Of a stretch of 12,880 nucleotides of DNA, positions 1-6,383 are shown one piece after another. Position numbers and translations under genes: made by a program. The stretch covers positions 1-12,880 of the forward strand of contig JAAZOZ010000166.1 in NCBI GenBank assembly GCA_012797505.1, in the 5' to 3' direction. How positions within the stretch are numbered: the first letter of the stretch is position 1; each line of letters begins with the position of its first letter. The notes below the pieces were generated by a model that saw nothing but the letters and a program-made list of their open reading frames with translations, searched no databases and was not told the DNA's origin. The DNA is from Smithella sp. (GTDB lineage: Bacteria; Desulfobacterota; Syntrophia; Syntrophales; Smithellaceae).

Positions 1-426
1 GGCCACGGACGCGTCCACCGACGTCCCCAGGGAGACGCGCCCCTGTTCGTCGGGCGGGCTCACCTGAATCAGGGCCACGTCGCACGGGAGGTATCCTTCA
101 CGGTAGAGACGCTGGGTCTCTCCCAGAAACACGGGAATGTAGTCGGCGTATCCCTGCTGGGTCGAAAGCCGGACATTGGGGCCGACAAAAAAGGACTCAA
201 GCTGAAAGACGCCTTCAAACGACGGATCGGCGTAAGGCGCGGGGCCTTCCGTGTGCAGATGATGAATATGGACTCCGCGAAGTTCGCCCGAACGGCCGCG
301 CCGGCACAGCGCCGCAACCAGGCACGCGGGAGTGTTGGAGGTCGCGCTGATGTGCACGTGATCGCCGGAGCGAACGGCCCGGACGGCTTGGTCAGGCGAA
401 ACCGTTTTGATGTTTTTGATTCCCAT
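1..426 (-). CDS. Acetyl-CoA hydrolase / 4-hydroxybutyrate CoA-transferase family protein, N-terminal part
   Basis: The first 142 residues of a CoA-transferase family protein; the rest lies beyond the left edge of the window. Enzymes of this family move CoA between acyl-CoA and a free acid such as acetate, butyrate or 4-hydroxybutyrate, in the cytoplasm. Family features seen are an early AVRAVRSGD stretch (residues about 14-22), the YADYIPVFLGE block, REGYLPCDVALIQVSPPDE and the glycine-containing SLGTSVD segment, which match the N-terminal domain of the 4-hydroxybutyrate CoA-transferase family. The catalytic glutamate lies in the C-terminal half and cannot be checked here. ATG at 426 is the only sensible start by alignment, but no Shine-Dalgarno is visible before it. 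Upstream is a heptamer-rich inverted repeat and then the stop of the alpha/beta hydrolase gene, so it is the last gene seen of a probable minus-strand operon. The substrate is unknown. Confidence 0.85.
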   Translation of the reverse strand, partial: MGIKNIKTVSPDQAVRAVRSGDHVHISATSNTPACLVAALCRRGRSGELRGVHIHHLHTEGPAPYADPSFEGVFQLESFFVGPNVRLSTQQGYADYIPVFLGETQRLYREGYLPCDVALIQVSPPDEQGRVSLGTSVDASVA

Positions 427-434
427 ATCGCAAA

Positions 435-543
435 TAGACTGAAGACCGAAGGCTGAAGACTAAAAAGGCAGGCGCTGTCGGCACCGTTCCAATGAAGGCC
501 GAAGGCCTGCAAAATAGACCTTCGGCCTTCCGTCTTCGGTCTA
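435..543. repeat. Long imperfect inverted repeat built of GAAGRC-type heptamers
   Basis: The two arms, 435-462 and 515-543, are about 28-29 nt each and imperfectly complementary (four or five mismatches or gaps by eye). They are separated by about 52 nt. Each arm is a short run of degenerate seven-base units of the type GAAGACC, GAAGGCT, GAAGACT. The spacer contains AAGGCCGAAGGCCT, itself a small hairpin. The second arm includes the stop codon of the alpha/beta hydrolase gene (541-543). In the minus-strand transcript this would fold just before the CoA-transferase start, so it could act as an attenuator, processing site or RNA-stabilising structure; it may also simply be a dispersed genomic repeat. 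Confidence 0.6.
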
Positions 544-1341
544 ATTCCCTTTTAAAAATTCTCTTATATCTTTTGAAAGCCGGTCCGGTTTTTCCAAAAG
601 GATCGCGTGGCCGCATTGTTCGTAGATGATCATCTTCGCATGAGGCATCTTTTCCCGGAAATCCTCCGCCAGAGCAATCGGAAAAATCGGATCCTCCCGT
701 CCTAAAACGATCAGCGTGGGATGCTCGATTTTTTGCACCCGTTCGTTGCTGTCAAACAAACCGGCGGCCGTAAACTGCCGTACAAAGGCATGGAAAGGCT
801 GCGGGTTTTTCATGCGCAGTTCGACGGCTTTATCCAGGGTCTCCGGATGCTCCTCGACAAATCCCGGCGCGGTCATCAGCGTCAGATCGATGCGATAGAT
901 CTCCCAGGGATTCTTTCCGGCAATGGCGGCTGCGACTCTATCCCAGAAGGGCTTTCCCAGCGCCAGCGACCGGGGGCCGCCCATGCCGGTCGCGACCAGA
1001 ATCAGCCGGTTGACCATTTCCGGACAGGAAAGCGCGATTTCCTGGGAAATAAAGCCGCCCATGGACAGGCCGGCCACGTTGGCCTTTTGAATGCCCAGCG
1101 ACCGGAGCAGGCCCACGGCATCAGAGGCCATCAACGACATGGAATACACATCGTCCGGCTTGTCGCTCCGGCCGATGCCGCGGTTGTCCAGCGCAACCAC
1201 CCGGAAGTCTTTGGACAACTCCTCGATCTGCGCAAACCACAAGTCCATCGGGAAAGCCAGGCCGTTGATGAGCAGCAGCGGCTCACCCGTGCCCTTTTCT
1301 TCGTAATAGATTTTGATGCCGTTGACGGTTTGATAAGGCAT
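541..1341 (-). CDS. Alpha/beta-fold hydrolase
   Basis: A 266-residue single-domain alpha/beta hydrolase of the 3-oxoadipate enol-lactonase / carboxylesterase-like type, probably cytoplasmic, as no signal peptide is seen. The catalytic triad is visible: nucleophile Ser93 in the elbow GLSMG, Asp217 in GREDPIFP and His245 in CGHAILLEKP. The oxyanion region is near LLINGLAF (residues 23-30), and DNRGIGRSD (52-60) is a typical family motif. I start it at the ATG at 1341 (MPYQTVNG) because GGAG sits six bases upstream. An in-frame ATG at 1353 would add four residues but has no ribosome binding site. It lies between a thiolase and a CoA-transferase on the same strand, so a role in hydrolysing an ester, lactone or thioester linked to acyl-CoA metabolism is a guess. 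The exact substrate cannot be read from the sequence. Confidence 0.9.
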   Translation of the reverse strand: MPYQTVNGIKIYYEEKGTGEPLLLINGLAFPMDLWFAQIEELSKDFRVVALDNRGIGRSDKPDDVYSMSLMASDAVGLLRSLGIQKANVAGLSMGGFISQEIALSCPEMVNRLILVATGMGGPRSLALGKPFWDRVAAAIAGKNPWEIYRIDLTLMTAPGFVEEHPETLDKAVELRMKNPQPFHAFVRQFTAAGLFDSNERVQKIEHPTLIVLGREDPIFPIALAEDFREKMPHAKMIIYEQCGHAILLEKPDRLSKDIREFLKGN

Positions 1342-1360
1342 GAACCACTCCATAAAAATA

Positions 1361-1387
1361 TAGGGAACGGTTTGAAGCCGTTCCCTA
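1361..1387. repeat. Perfect 10-bp hairpin (REP-like palindrome)
   Basis: TAGGGAACGG (1361-1370) and CCGTTCCCTA (1378-1387) are perfect reverse complements around a 7-nt loop. The element lies in the 62-nt gap between the thiolase stop and the hydrolase start, and no T-run follows it in the minus-strand direction. It is therefore not a classic intrinsic terminator. It looks like a dispersed palindromic unit that could stabilise or process the polycistronic message. Confidence 0.6.
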
Positions 1388-1403
1388 CGATATAAAATAT
1401 TTG

Positions 1404-2693
1404 TTAAACTGCTTCGATGGCAATCGCCATGCCCTGTCCGCCGCCGATGCACAGAGACGCGAGCCCCAGGCCCACGTTGCGGCGCTTCATCTCATTGGCC
1501 AGCGCCAGCACGATGCGCGCTCCCGAGCAGCCGACCGGATGACCGATGGAAATGGCCGAGCCGTTGACGTTGGTGATGTCCCAAGGAATATTGAGCTCGC
1601 GCAGACAGGAAATGGCCTGGGAGGCAAACGCTTCGTTGAGTTCAAACAGGCCGTAATCCTTGACCGACGTGCCGGTGATGCGCAGCAGTTTGCGGACGGC
1701 GGGAACGGGCCCCAGCCCCATGTAAGCCGGATCGACGCCGCCCGAGGCGTAGCCCTTGATGCGGGCCAGGGGTTTCACCCCCAGCGCTTTGGCTTTGTCC
1801 TCGCTCATGATCAGCATCGCAACCGCCGCGTCGTTGATGCCGGAGGCGTTGCCGGCCGTTACCGTGCCGTCTTTCTTGAAGGCCGTGCCCAGCTTGGCCA
1901 GCTTCTCCATGCTGGTTTCCATGGGACGCTCATCCGTGTCGAACACGATGGGGTTGCCCTTCTTCTGGGGAATCGTCACGGGAACAATTTCATCTTTCAA
2001 AAGGCCGCTTTTGATCGCATTGCGCGCACGGGTATGGCTCTCCAGGCTGAGTTTGTCCTGCTCCTCGCGCGAAATGTTGTAGCGGGCGGCGATGTTTTCC
2101 GCGGTAACGCCCATGTGATAGCCGTAGAAGATTTCATAGAGGGCGTCAAACACCATCAGATCGACGGTTTTGCCGAACGGCATGTCCATACGGTGGCCCC
2201 AGCGGGCCTTGGGCAGGCCGATGGGCACGTCGCTCATATTTTCCATGCCGCCTGCAATCACCACTTCGTTGTCGCCGGCCTTGATGGTGGCGGCGGCGAG
2301 CGCAATGGCTTTCATGCCGGAGGCGCATACCTTGTTGACGGTGATGGCGGTCGTTTCCTTGGGAAGGCCGGCGCGGATCATCGCCTGGCGTCCGACGTTC
2401 TGCCCCTGGCCCGCGCCGATGACGTTGCCCATGATCACTTCGTCCACGGCAATTTCCCGGAGATTGGCGTCCCACCTGGAATACTGCTGCTCGACCGGGC
2501 AAAGGCCCTCGTTTTTGGCCGTATCCGGCGCGTCTTCTTTGGCATGGGCCGGCAAAACCGGCTTGAAACCGGCTTTGATTAACGATTCACGAATCACCAG
2601 CGCTCCCAGATCTTTGGCGGGAACGTCTTTCAGGGAACCGCCGAAGGCCCCAACCGCTGTGCGCACACCGCTGACAATGACTGCATTTGACAT
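1404..2693 (-). CDS. Acetyl-CoA C-acetyltransferase (thiolase)
   Basis: A 429-residue thiolase, which condenses two acetyl-CoA to acetoacetyl-CoA or cleaves acetoacetyl-CoA in the reverse direction (cytoplasm). All active-site blocks are present: nucleophilic Cys123 in KVCASGMKA, the NEAFA motif at 353-357, and His385 and Cys389 in GHPVGCSGAR. The C-terminal GGGQGMA glycine loop is also intact. It is longer than the usual 390-400 residues because of about 30 extra residues (roughly 46-80, LPAHAKEDAPDTAKNEGLC onward) between the first helices and the DEVIMGN strand. The start at 2693 (MSNAVIVSG) follows GGGAGG about ten bases upstream and matches normal thiolase N-termini; the reading frame stays open upstream without family resemblance. 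Its neighbours are CoA-transferase family genes on the same strand, which fits acetoacetate/acetoacetyl-CoA or short-chain acyl-CoA metabolism. Chain-length specificity is not determined. Confidence 0.95.
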   Translation of the reverse strand: MSNAVIVSGVRTAVGAFGGSLKDVPAKDLGALVIRESLIKAGFKPVLPAHAKEDAPDTAKNEGLCPVEQQYSRWDANLREIAVDEVIMGNVIGAGQGQNVGRQAMIRAGLPKETTAITVNKVCASGMKAIALAAATIKAGDNEVVIAGGMENMSDVPIGLPKARWGHRMDMPFGKTVDLMVFDALYEIFYGYHMGVTAENIAARYNISREEQDKLSLESHTRARNAIKSGLLKDEIVPVTIPQKKGNPIVFDTDERPMETSMEKLAKLGTAFKKDGTVTAGNASGINDAAVAMLIMSEDKAKALGVKPLARIKGYASGGVDPAYMGLGPVPAVRKLLRITGTSVKDYGLFELNEAFASQAISCLRELNIPWDITNVNGSAISIGHPVGCSGARIVLALANEMKRRNVGLGLASLCIGGGQGMAIAIEAV

Positions 2694-2764
2694 GATTCTG
2701 CCACCTCCCTCGATAGGATTGATATCGTTGATGTTATTTTTACAACCCGGCAAAACCAAAAGCG

Positions 2765-2793
2765 CGTAATGCTTTACGAATCGGCCGGATTCG
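2765..2793. repeat. Two abutting small stem-loops in the intergenic gap
   Basis: CGTAA/TTACG (2765-2769 and 2774-2778, 4-nt loop) is followed by CGAATC/GATTCG (2777-2782 and 2788-2793, 5-nt loop). The two share two bases. They lie in the 158-nt gap (2694-2851) between the stop of the GNAT fusion gene and the thiolase start. No T-tract follows, so a terminator is not supported. I see no convincing promoter for the thiolase in this gap either. Confidence 0.3.
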
Positions 2794-2851
2794 CGGCGAA
2801 GTATTCCACAATCCGGGTGTTATGGCAAGAATGAATTGCGAGGCGGCGCGC

Positions 2852-4750
2852 TTACTTTCTTGCGGCCGCATCCGTATCCGCAACCTCCTGCGTCAGATCA
2901 AAACGCAAAACCAGCGCGTCGTTTTCATACGATTTCTGTATGGGCAATTTTGATTTTTCAAAGACTTTCATCATGGATTCATTGCGCGGCAGCACATAGG
3001 CGATAAACCATTGAATTCCTCGGTCCCGCGCGATTTTGATCAGATACTTAAACAAAAAGGTGGCCACGCCCCTTCCCTGAAAGTCCTCATCGACAATGAA
3101 CGCAATCTCATACGCGCCGGCGCTTTTGTCATAGGCATAACGGGCTTCCGCGATGATCCTCTCATTCCGCCCTTTTTCCGCGACGGCCACGACGGACAAA
3201 ACCTTGTCATAATCGATGCTCACATACGTCTGCATTTCCTTGTGGGGCATGACCGGCTTCGGAGCAAAATAACGGAAATATTTCGATTCGTCGGAAAAGT
3301 TGTAGAAGAGCCGCCGCATCTTGTCCTCATCGGAGGGCTTGATCGGACGAACCTTGATTTCCAGAGAGTCCTTCAGGGATTTGCGCGTTTCCAACAGCGC
3401 CGGATAGTTGGCCGCGTGGCGGGCGACATAAATCTGGTCCGCATAAACATAATTGAGCGCTTTGGCCTGCCTGAGCAGGTCTTCGCGATGGTCGGGGTGG
3501 GCGATGTCGATCATGGCCAGCGCCCTTTCCCGAATGGACTTCCCGAAAAGATTGGCCACGCCGTATTCGGTGACGATGTATTTCACGACGCCGAGCGTGC
3601 TGTGGGTGTTGTCGGTCCGGCCGTCAAACTTGATGACGATGTTGCTGTTTCCCTCCGTATCCACGGAATTGAGCGCCACGATCGCCTTGCCTCTTCGGGT
3701 CATGGTCGCGCCGACGGCGAAGTTCAGCTTGCTTTCGTAGCCGGTCAGCAGATTGTCGCCGGAATGGAAGATGACCGACTCGCCCGAGATGTCGATCTTT
3801 TTCACGTTCATGATGCCGATGAGGCTTTTGATCCGGCGCACCACGAAAGGATTGTTGAGCCTCGCGATCGGATAGAATTCAAAGATGGGGTTGCGGTGAA
3901 CGTACCGGTAGAGCGCCTTGCTGCCGTAGCAATAGCTGGCGGTAATCAGTCCGCCGTTGAACCGGCTGCGGTCCAGCGAAATGGCGCCGGATTCAATCAG
4001 GTCCACCGCCCAGTCGGAAACCACATGCGTTACGATGCCGAGGTTGCGCTTTTGCTTCAGGTGATCGGCCACGGCGTTGAACAGTCTGCCCACGTGCAGC
4101 ACGACGGTCGCCCCGTCGTCGATCAGGTTGGAGATATTCCAGCCGATGCGGTCCGTAATCTCGTCATACGGCCGGTTGATCCGCTCGACCAGCGGCAGAT
4201 CGCTTTCGACGACATAGTCGATGCTGCTGATGTGGATGGTCGTTTCGCCCAGCGTCACCGGCATGTTTGGATTGATTTCGGCGATCACCAGCGCCGCCTG
4301 CTTGATGACGATATTGGCCACGTCCACCGCAACACCCAGGGACATGAAGCCCTTGTCGTCCGGCACGGACGTCTGAATGATCGCGACGTCCACCGCCACC
4401 GCGCCGCTTAAAAAAATGTACGGCAGCTCCATCAGGTTGGCGGGGATGAAATCGACCCGGCCCTCGGCGACTTCCTTGCTGATGCTTTCTCCGACGTTGA
4501 ACGTTTTCAGCCGGTACTGGTCGGAGCTCTGGTGAGACAGGTATTTGCGCAGCGTAATGAGCTGGATGATCTCCAGGTCGCGCAGATTTTTCGCGTCCGA
4601 CCGGGCCAGCGCCGTCAGGACTTTCCCGGGCGCCGCGACACCGCTGGATAAAAAGATCTTCTGCCCGGGCTTCAGCTTTTCCAGCACCTGATCCGTGCCG
4701 ATCACTTTGCTGCGATAATCGAAGAAACCCGCCATGGTGCAGTCTTTCAT
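2852..4750 (-). CDS. CoA-transferase-like domain fused to GNAT acetyltransferase
   Basis: A 632-residue two-domain protein. Residues about 15-445 are an acetyl-CoA hydrolase/4-hydroxybutyrate CoA-transferase-like fold (VDVAIIQTSVPDDKG at 120-134, VTEYGVANLFGKS at 393-405). Residues about 465-620 are a GNAT acetyltransferase with the acetyl-CoA loop QGRGVA at 558-563. The GNAT part opens with VRPIKPSDED and resembles the C-terminal domains of Pat-type protein lysine acetyltransferases. In active CoA-transferases the LGIHSEM-type motif carries the catalytic Glu; here the same stretch reads LGIVTHVVSD, with His242 in that place. The GIG loop before it and the GGQVDF motif (here YESKLNF) have also changed. 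The start at 4750 has GGAGG eight bases upstream, better than ATGs at 4765 or 4735. It is the first gene of the minus-strand cluster and divergent from the carboxylase operon. The domain assignment is firm; a regulatory role is inferred. Confidence 0.92.
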   Translation of the reverse strand: MKDCTMAGFFDYRSKVIGTDQVLEKLKPGQKIFLSSGVAAPGKVLTALARSDAKNLRDLEIIQLITLRKYLSHQSSDQYRLKTFNVGESISKEVAEGRVDFIPANLMELPYIFLSGAVAVDVAIIQTSVPDDKGFMSLGVAVDVANIVIKQAALVIAEINPNMPVTLGETTIHISSIDYVVESDLPLVERINRPYDEITDRIGWNISNLIDDGATVVLHVGRLFNAVADHLKQKRNLGIVTHVVSDWAVDLIESGAISLDRSRFNGGLITASYCYGSKALYRYVHRNPIFEFYPIARLNNPFVVRRIKSLIGIMNVKKIDISGESVIFHSGDNLLTGYESKLNFAVGATMTRRGKAIVALNSVDTEGNSNIVIKFDGRTDNTHSTLGVVKYIVTEYGVANLFGKSIRERALAMIDIAHPDHREDLLRQAKALNYVYADQIYVARHAANYPALLETRKSLKDSLEIKVRPIKPSDEDKMRRLFYNFSDESKYFRYFAPKPVMPHKEMQTYVSIDYDKVLSVVAVAEKGRNERIIAEARYAYDKSAGAYEIAFIVDEDFQGRGVATFLFKYLIKIARDRGIQWFIAYVLPRNESMMKVFEKSKLPIQKSYENDALVLRFDLTQEVADTDAAARK

Positions 4751-4827
4751 AGGGATGCCCTCCATCAGCCCGCGCCACGTTAAAATATTTCGTCAAAATA
4801 AGCAAATCCTGATTGCAGACTATGTGC

Positions 4828-4857
4828 TTGACAGCCGTTGCGTGAGAAAAGTATAAC
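4828..4857 (+). promoter_or_regulatory. Sigma70-type promoter of the carboxylase operon
   Basis: TTGACA (4828-4833), an 18-bp spacer and TATAAC (4852-4857), in the divergent intergenic region and about 48 bp before the biotin carboxylase ATG. The -35 is perfect and the -10 matches five of six. No equally good promoter was found for the divergent GNAT fusion gene on the other strand. Confidence 0.7.
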
Positions 4858-4905
4858 CTTCCCATCGTCAGGACGGGATCACGACGACGGCAAGGAAGGG
4901 CGTTT

Positions 4906-6354
4906 ATGAAAAAAATCCGAAAAGTACTGGTGGCCAACCGGGGGGAAATCGCCCTGCGCATCATCCGGACGGTCAAGGAAATGGACCTCGATACCGTGGC
5001 TGTCTATGAAAAACCCGACAGAGAAGCCTATTTTCTGCGATTTGCCGATCAGGCCATTCTGATGGGAGACGGGCCGCGCAGGGATTACCTCAATATCGAT
5101 AAAATCATCTGGGCCGCGCAGAAATCCGGCTCGGACGCCATTCATCCGGGCTACGGTTTTTTGTCGGAAAATCCCGATCTGGCCCAGGCCTGCGTCGATG
5201 CGGGAATTTCGTTTATCGGACCTCCCCCCCAGGTGATCCGCGATCTGGGCAACAAGGTCGTCGCGCGCAACATCATGGAAAAGGCAGCCATTCCCTTTGT
5301 TCCGGGAACCGGCACGCTTTCCGCAGGCGACGCGGGCCTCACGGAGGCCGTGGCCTTCGGCAAGACGCACGGCTATCCGATCATGCTCAAGGCGCTGGCC
5401 GGCGGCGGGGGACGGGGCATCCGCAAAATCGACAGCGAGGAAGAGCTGCGCTCGCAGCTTCCGCAGGCGCGCTCCGAGGCGCGTTCCGCCTTCAACGACG
5501 ACCGCATCTACATTGAAAAATGCGTGGAGTCGCCCCGCCACGTCGAAGTGCAGATTCTGGCCGATGCCTACGGCCATGTGATGCATCTGGGCACGCGGGA
5601 CTGCTCCATTCAGCGCCGCCACCAGAAGCTGCTGGAGATCGCGCCGGCCGACCTGCCGAAAAACGTGCTCGACGCCATGCACCAAACGGCCATTCGGGCG
5701 GCCCGTGAAGCGGGATATGTCAACGCCGGCACGGTGGAATTTCTGGTGGATCCCCGGACCAACCGGTTCTGGTTTATGGAGGTCAACACCCGCCTGCAGG
5801 TGGAGCACACCGTAACGGAAATCCTCACGGGCATCGATATTATCCGCCAGCAGATTCTGATGGCCGAGGGGGAGACGCTGGACATTCCCGAGGAGCGCAT
5901 CCATCTGGTCGGCAAAGCCATTCAGGTCCGCGTCAACGCGGAAGACCCCAAAAACAACTTCATGCCGGAAGGCGGCAAGCGCGTCGAGGTTTATCAATCG
6001 CCCGGCGGCCCGGAAATCCGGCTCGACGGCATCGTGTACCAGGGCTACAAAATTCCCACCGACTACGATTCGCTGCTGGTCAAGCTGACCGTCCGGGGCT
6101 ATTCCTGGCAGCAGACCATCCAGCGGCTCAAGCGCGCCCTCAAGGACTTTCTGATCGTCGGACCGAAAACGACGATTCCCTTTTACCTGGCCATCTGCGA
6201 CGATAAGGATTTCCGGGACGGCCGCTTTACGACGGATTACCTCGAGGCCCATCCCGAACTGTTCGATTACCCGGAGCCGGAGCGGGAAATCGCCAAACTC
6301 TCCAAACTGATCGCGGAAATCCACGCGCGGAAAATCAACCCCTACGCCTACTGA
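4906..6354 (+). CDS. pycA: Biotin carboxylase subunit of a two-subunit carboxylase (pyruvate carboxylase subunit A-like)
   Basis: A 482-residue ATP-grasp biotin carboxylase that uses ATP and bicarbonate to carboxylate biotin on the partner subunit. The order is canonical: N-terminal domain from KVLVANRGEIALRI (7-20), HPGYGFLSEN (80-89), glycine-rich ATP lid GGGGRG (166-171) after Lys162, HVEVQ (212-216) and FMEVNTRLQVEH (290-301). The C-terminal domain has QVRVNAEDP (340-348) and YDSLLVKL. The usual HPVTE reads HTVTE, a mild change. The length fits a stand-alone subunit such as PycA, AccC or CfiB. A ribosome binding site (AAGGAAGG) precedes the ATG. The carboxyltransferase/biotin-carrier gene starts 29 nt after the stop and is surely co-transcribed, so pairing with it is more likely than fatty-acid acetyl-CoA carboxylase, though sharing with other carboxylases is possible. 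Confidence 0.93.
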   Translation: MKKIRKVLVANRGEIALRIIRTVKEMDLDTVAVYEKPDREAYFLRFADQAILMGDGPRRDYLNIDKIIWAAQKSGSDAIHPGYGFLSENPDLAQACVDAGISFIGPPPQVIRDLGNKVVARNIMEKAAIPFVPGTGTLSAGDAGLTEAVAFGKTHGYPIMLKALAGGGGRGIRKIDSEEELRSQLPQARSEARSAFNDDRIYIEKCVESPRHVEVQILADAYGHVMHLGTRDCSIQRRHQKLLEIAPADLPKNVLDAMHQTAIRAAREAGYVNAGTVEFLVDPRTNRFWFMEVNTRLQVEHTVTEILTGIDIIRQQILMAEGETLDIPEERIHLVGKAIQVRVNAEDPKNNFMPEGGKRVEVYQSPGGPEIRLDGIVYQGYKIPTDYDSLLVKLTVRGYSWQQTIQRLKRALKDFLIVGPKTTIPFYLAICDDKDFRDGRFTTDYLEAHPELFDYPEPEREIAKLSKLIAEIHARKINPYAY

Positions 6355-6383
6355 CCGGGCAAAGCTGCAAGGAGACGTATTGC

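Noticed and set aside
1401..2582. Long plus-strand open frame opposite the thiolase
   Set aside because: The translation is rich in His, Gln, Arg and Gly without any family motif, typical of the antisense of a high-GC gene; the minus-strand thiolase has all catalytic motifs.
3011..4411. 466-codon plus-strand open frame opposite the GNAT fusion gene
   Set aside because: Compositionally an antisense shadow of a clearly coding minus-strand gene; no domain and no ribosome binding site.
4766..4827. Possible promoter for the GNAT fusion gene (TTGACG and TTTAAC-like boxes)
   Set aside because: No pair of boxes has both acceptable sequence and a 16-18 bp spacing, so no feature is claimed.
4879..6324. 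481-codon minus-strand open frame opposite the biotin carboxylase
   Set aside because: Antisense shadow; the plus-strand frame is a complete biotin carboxylase.
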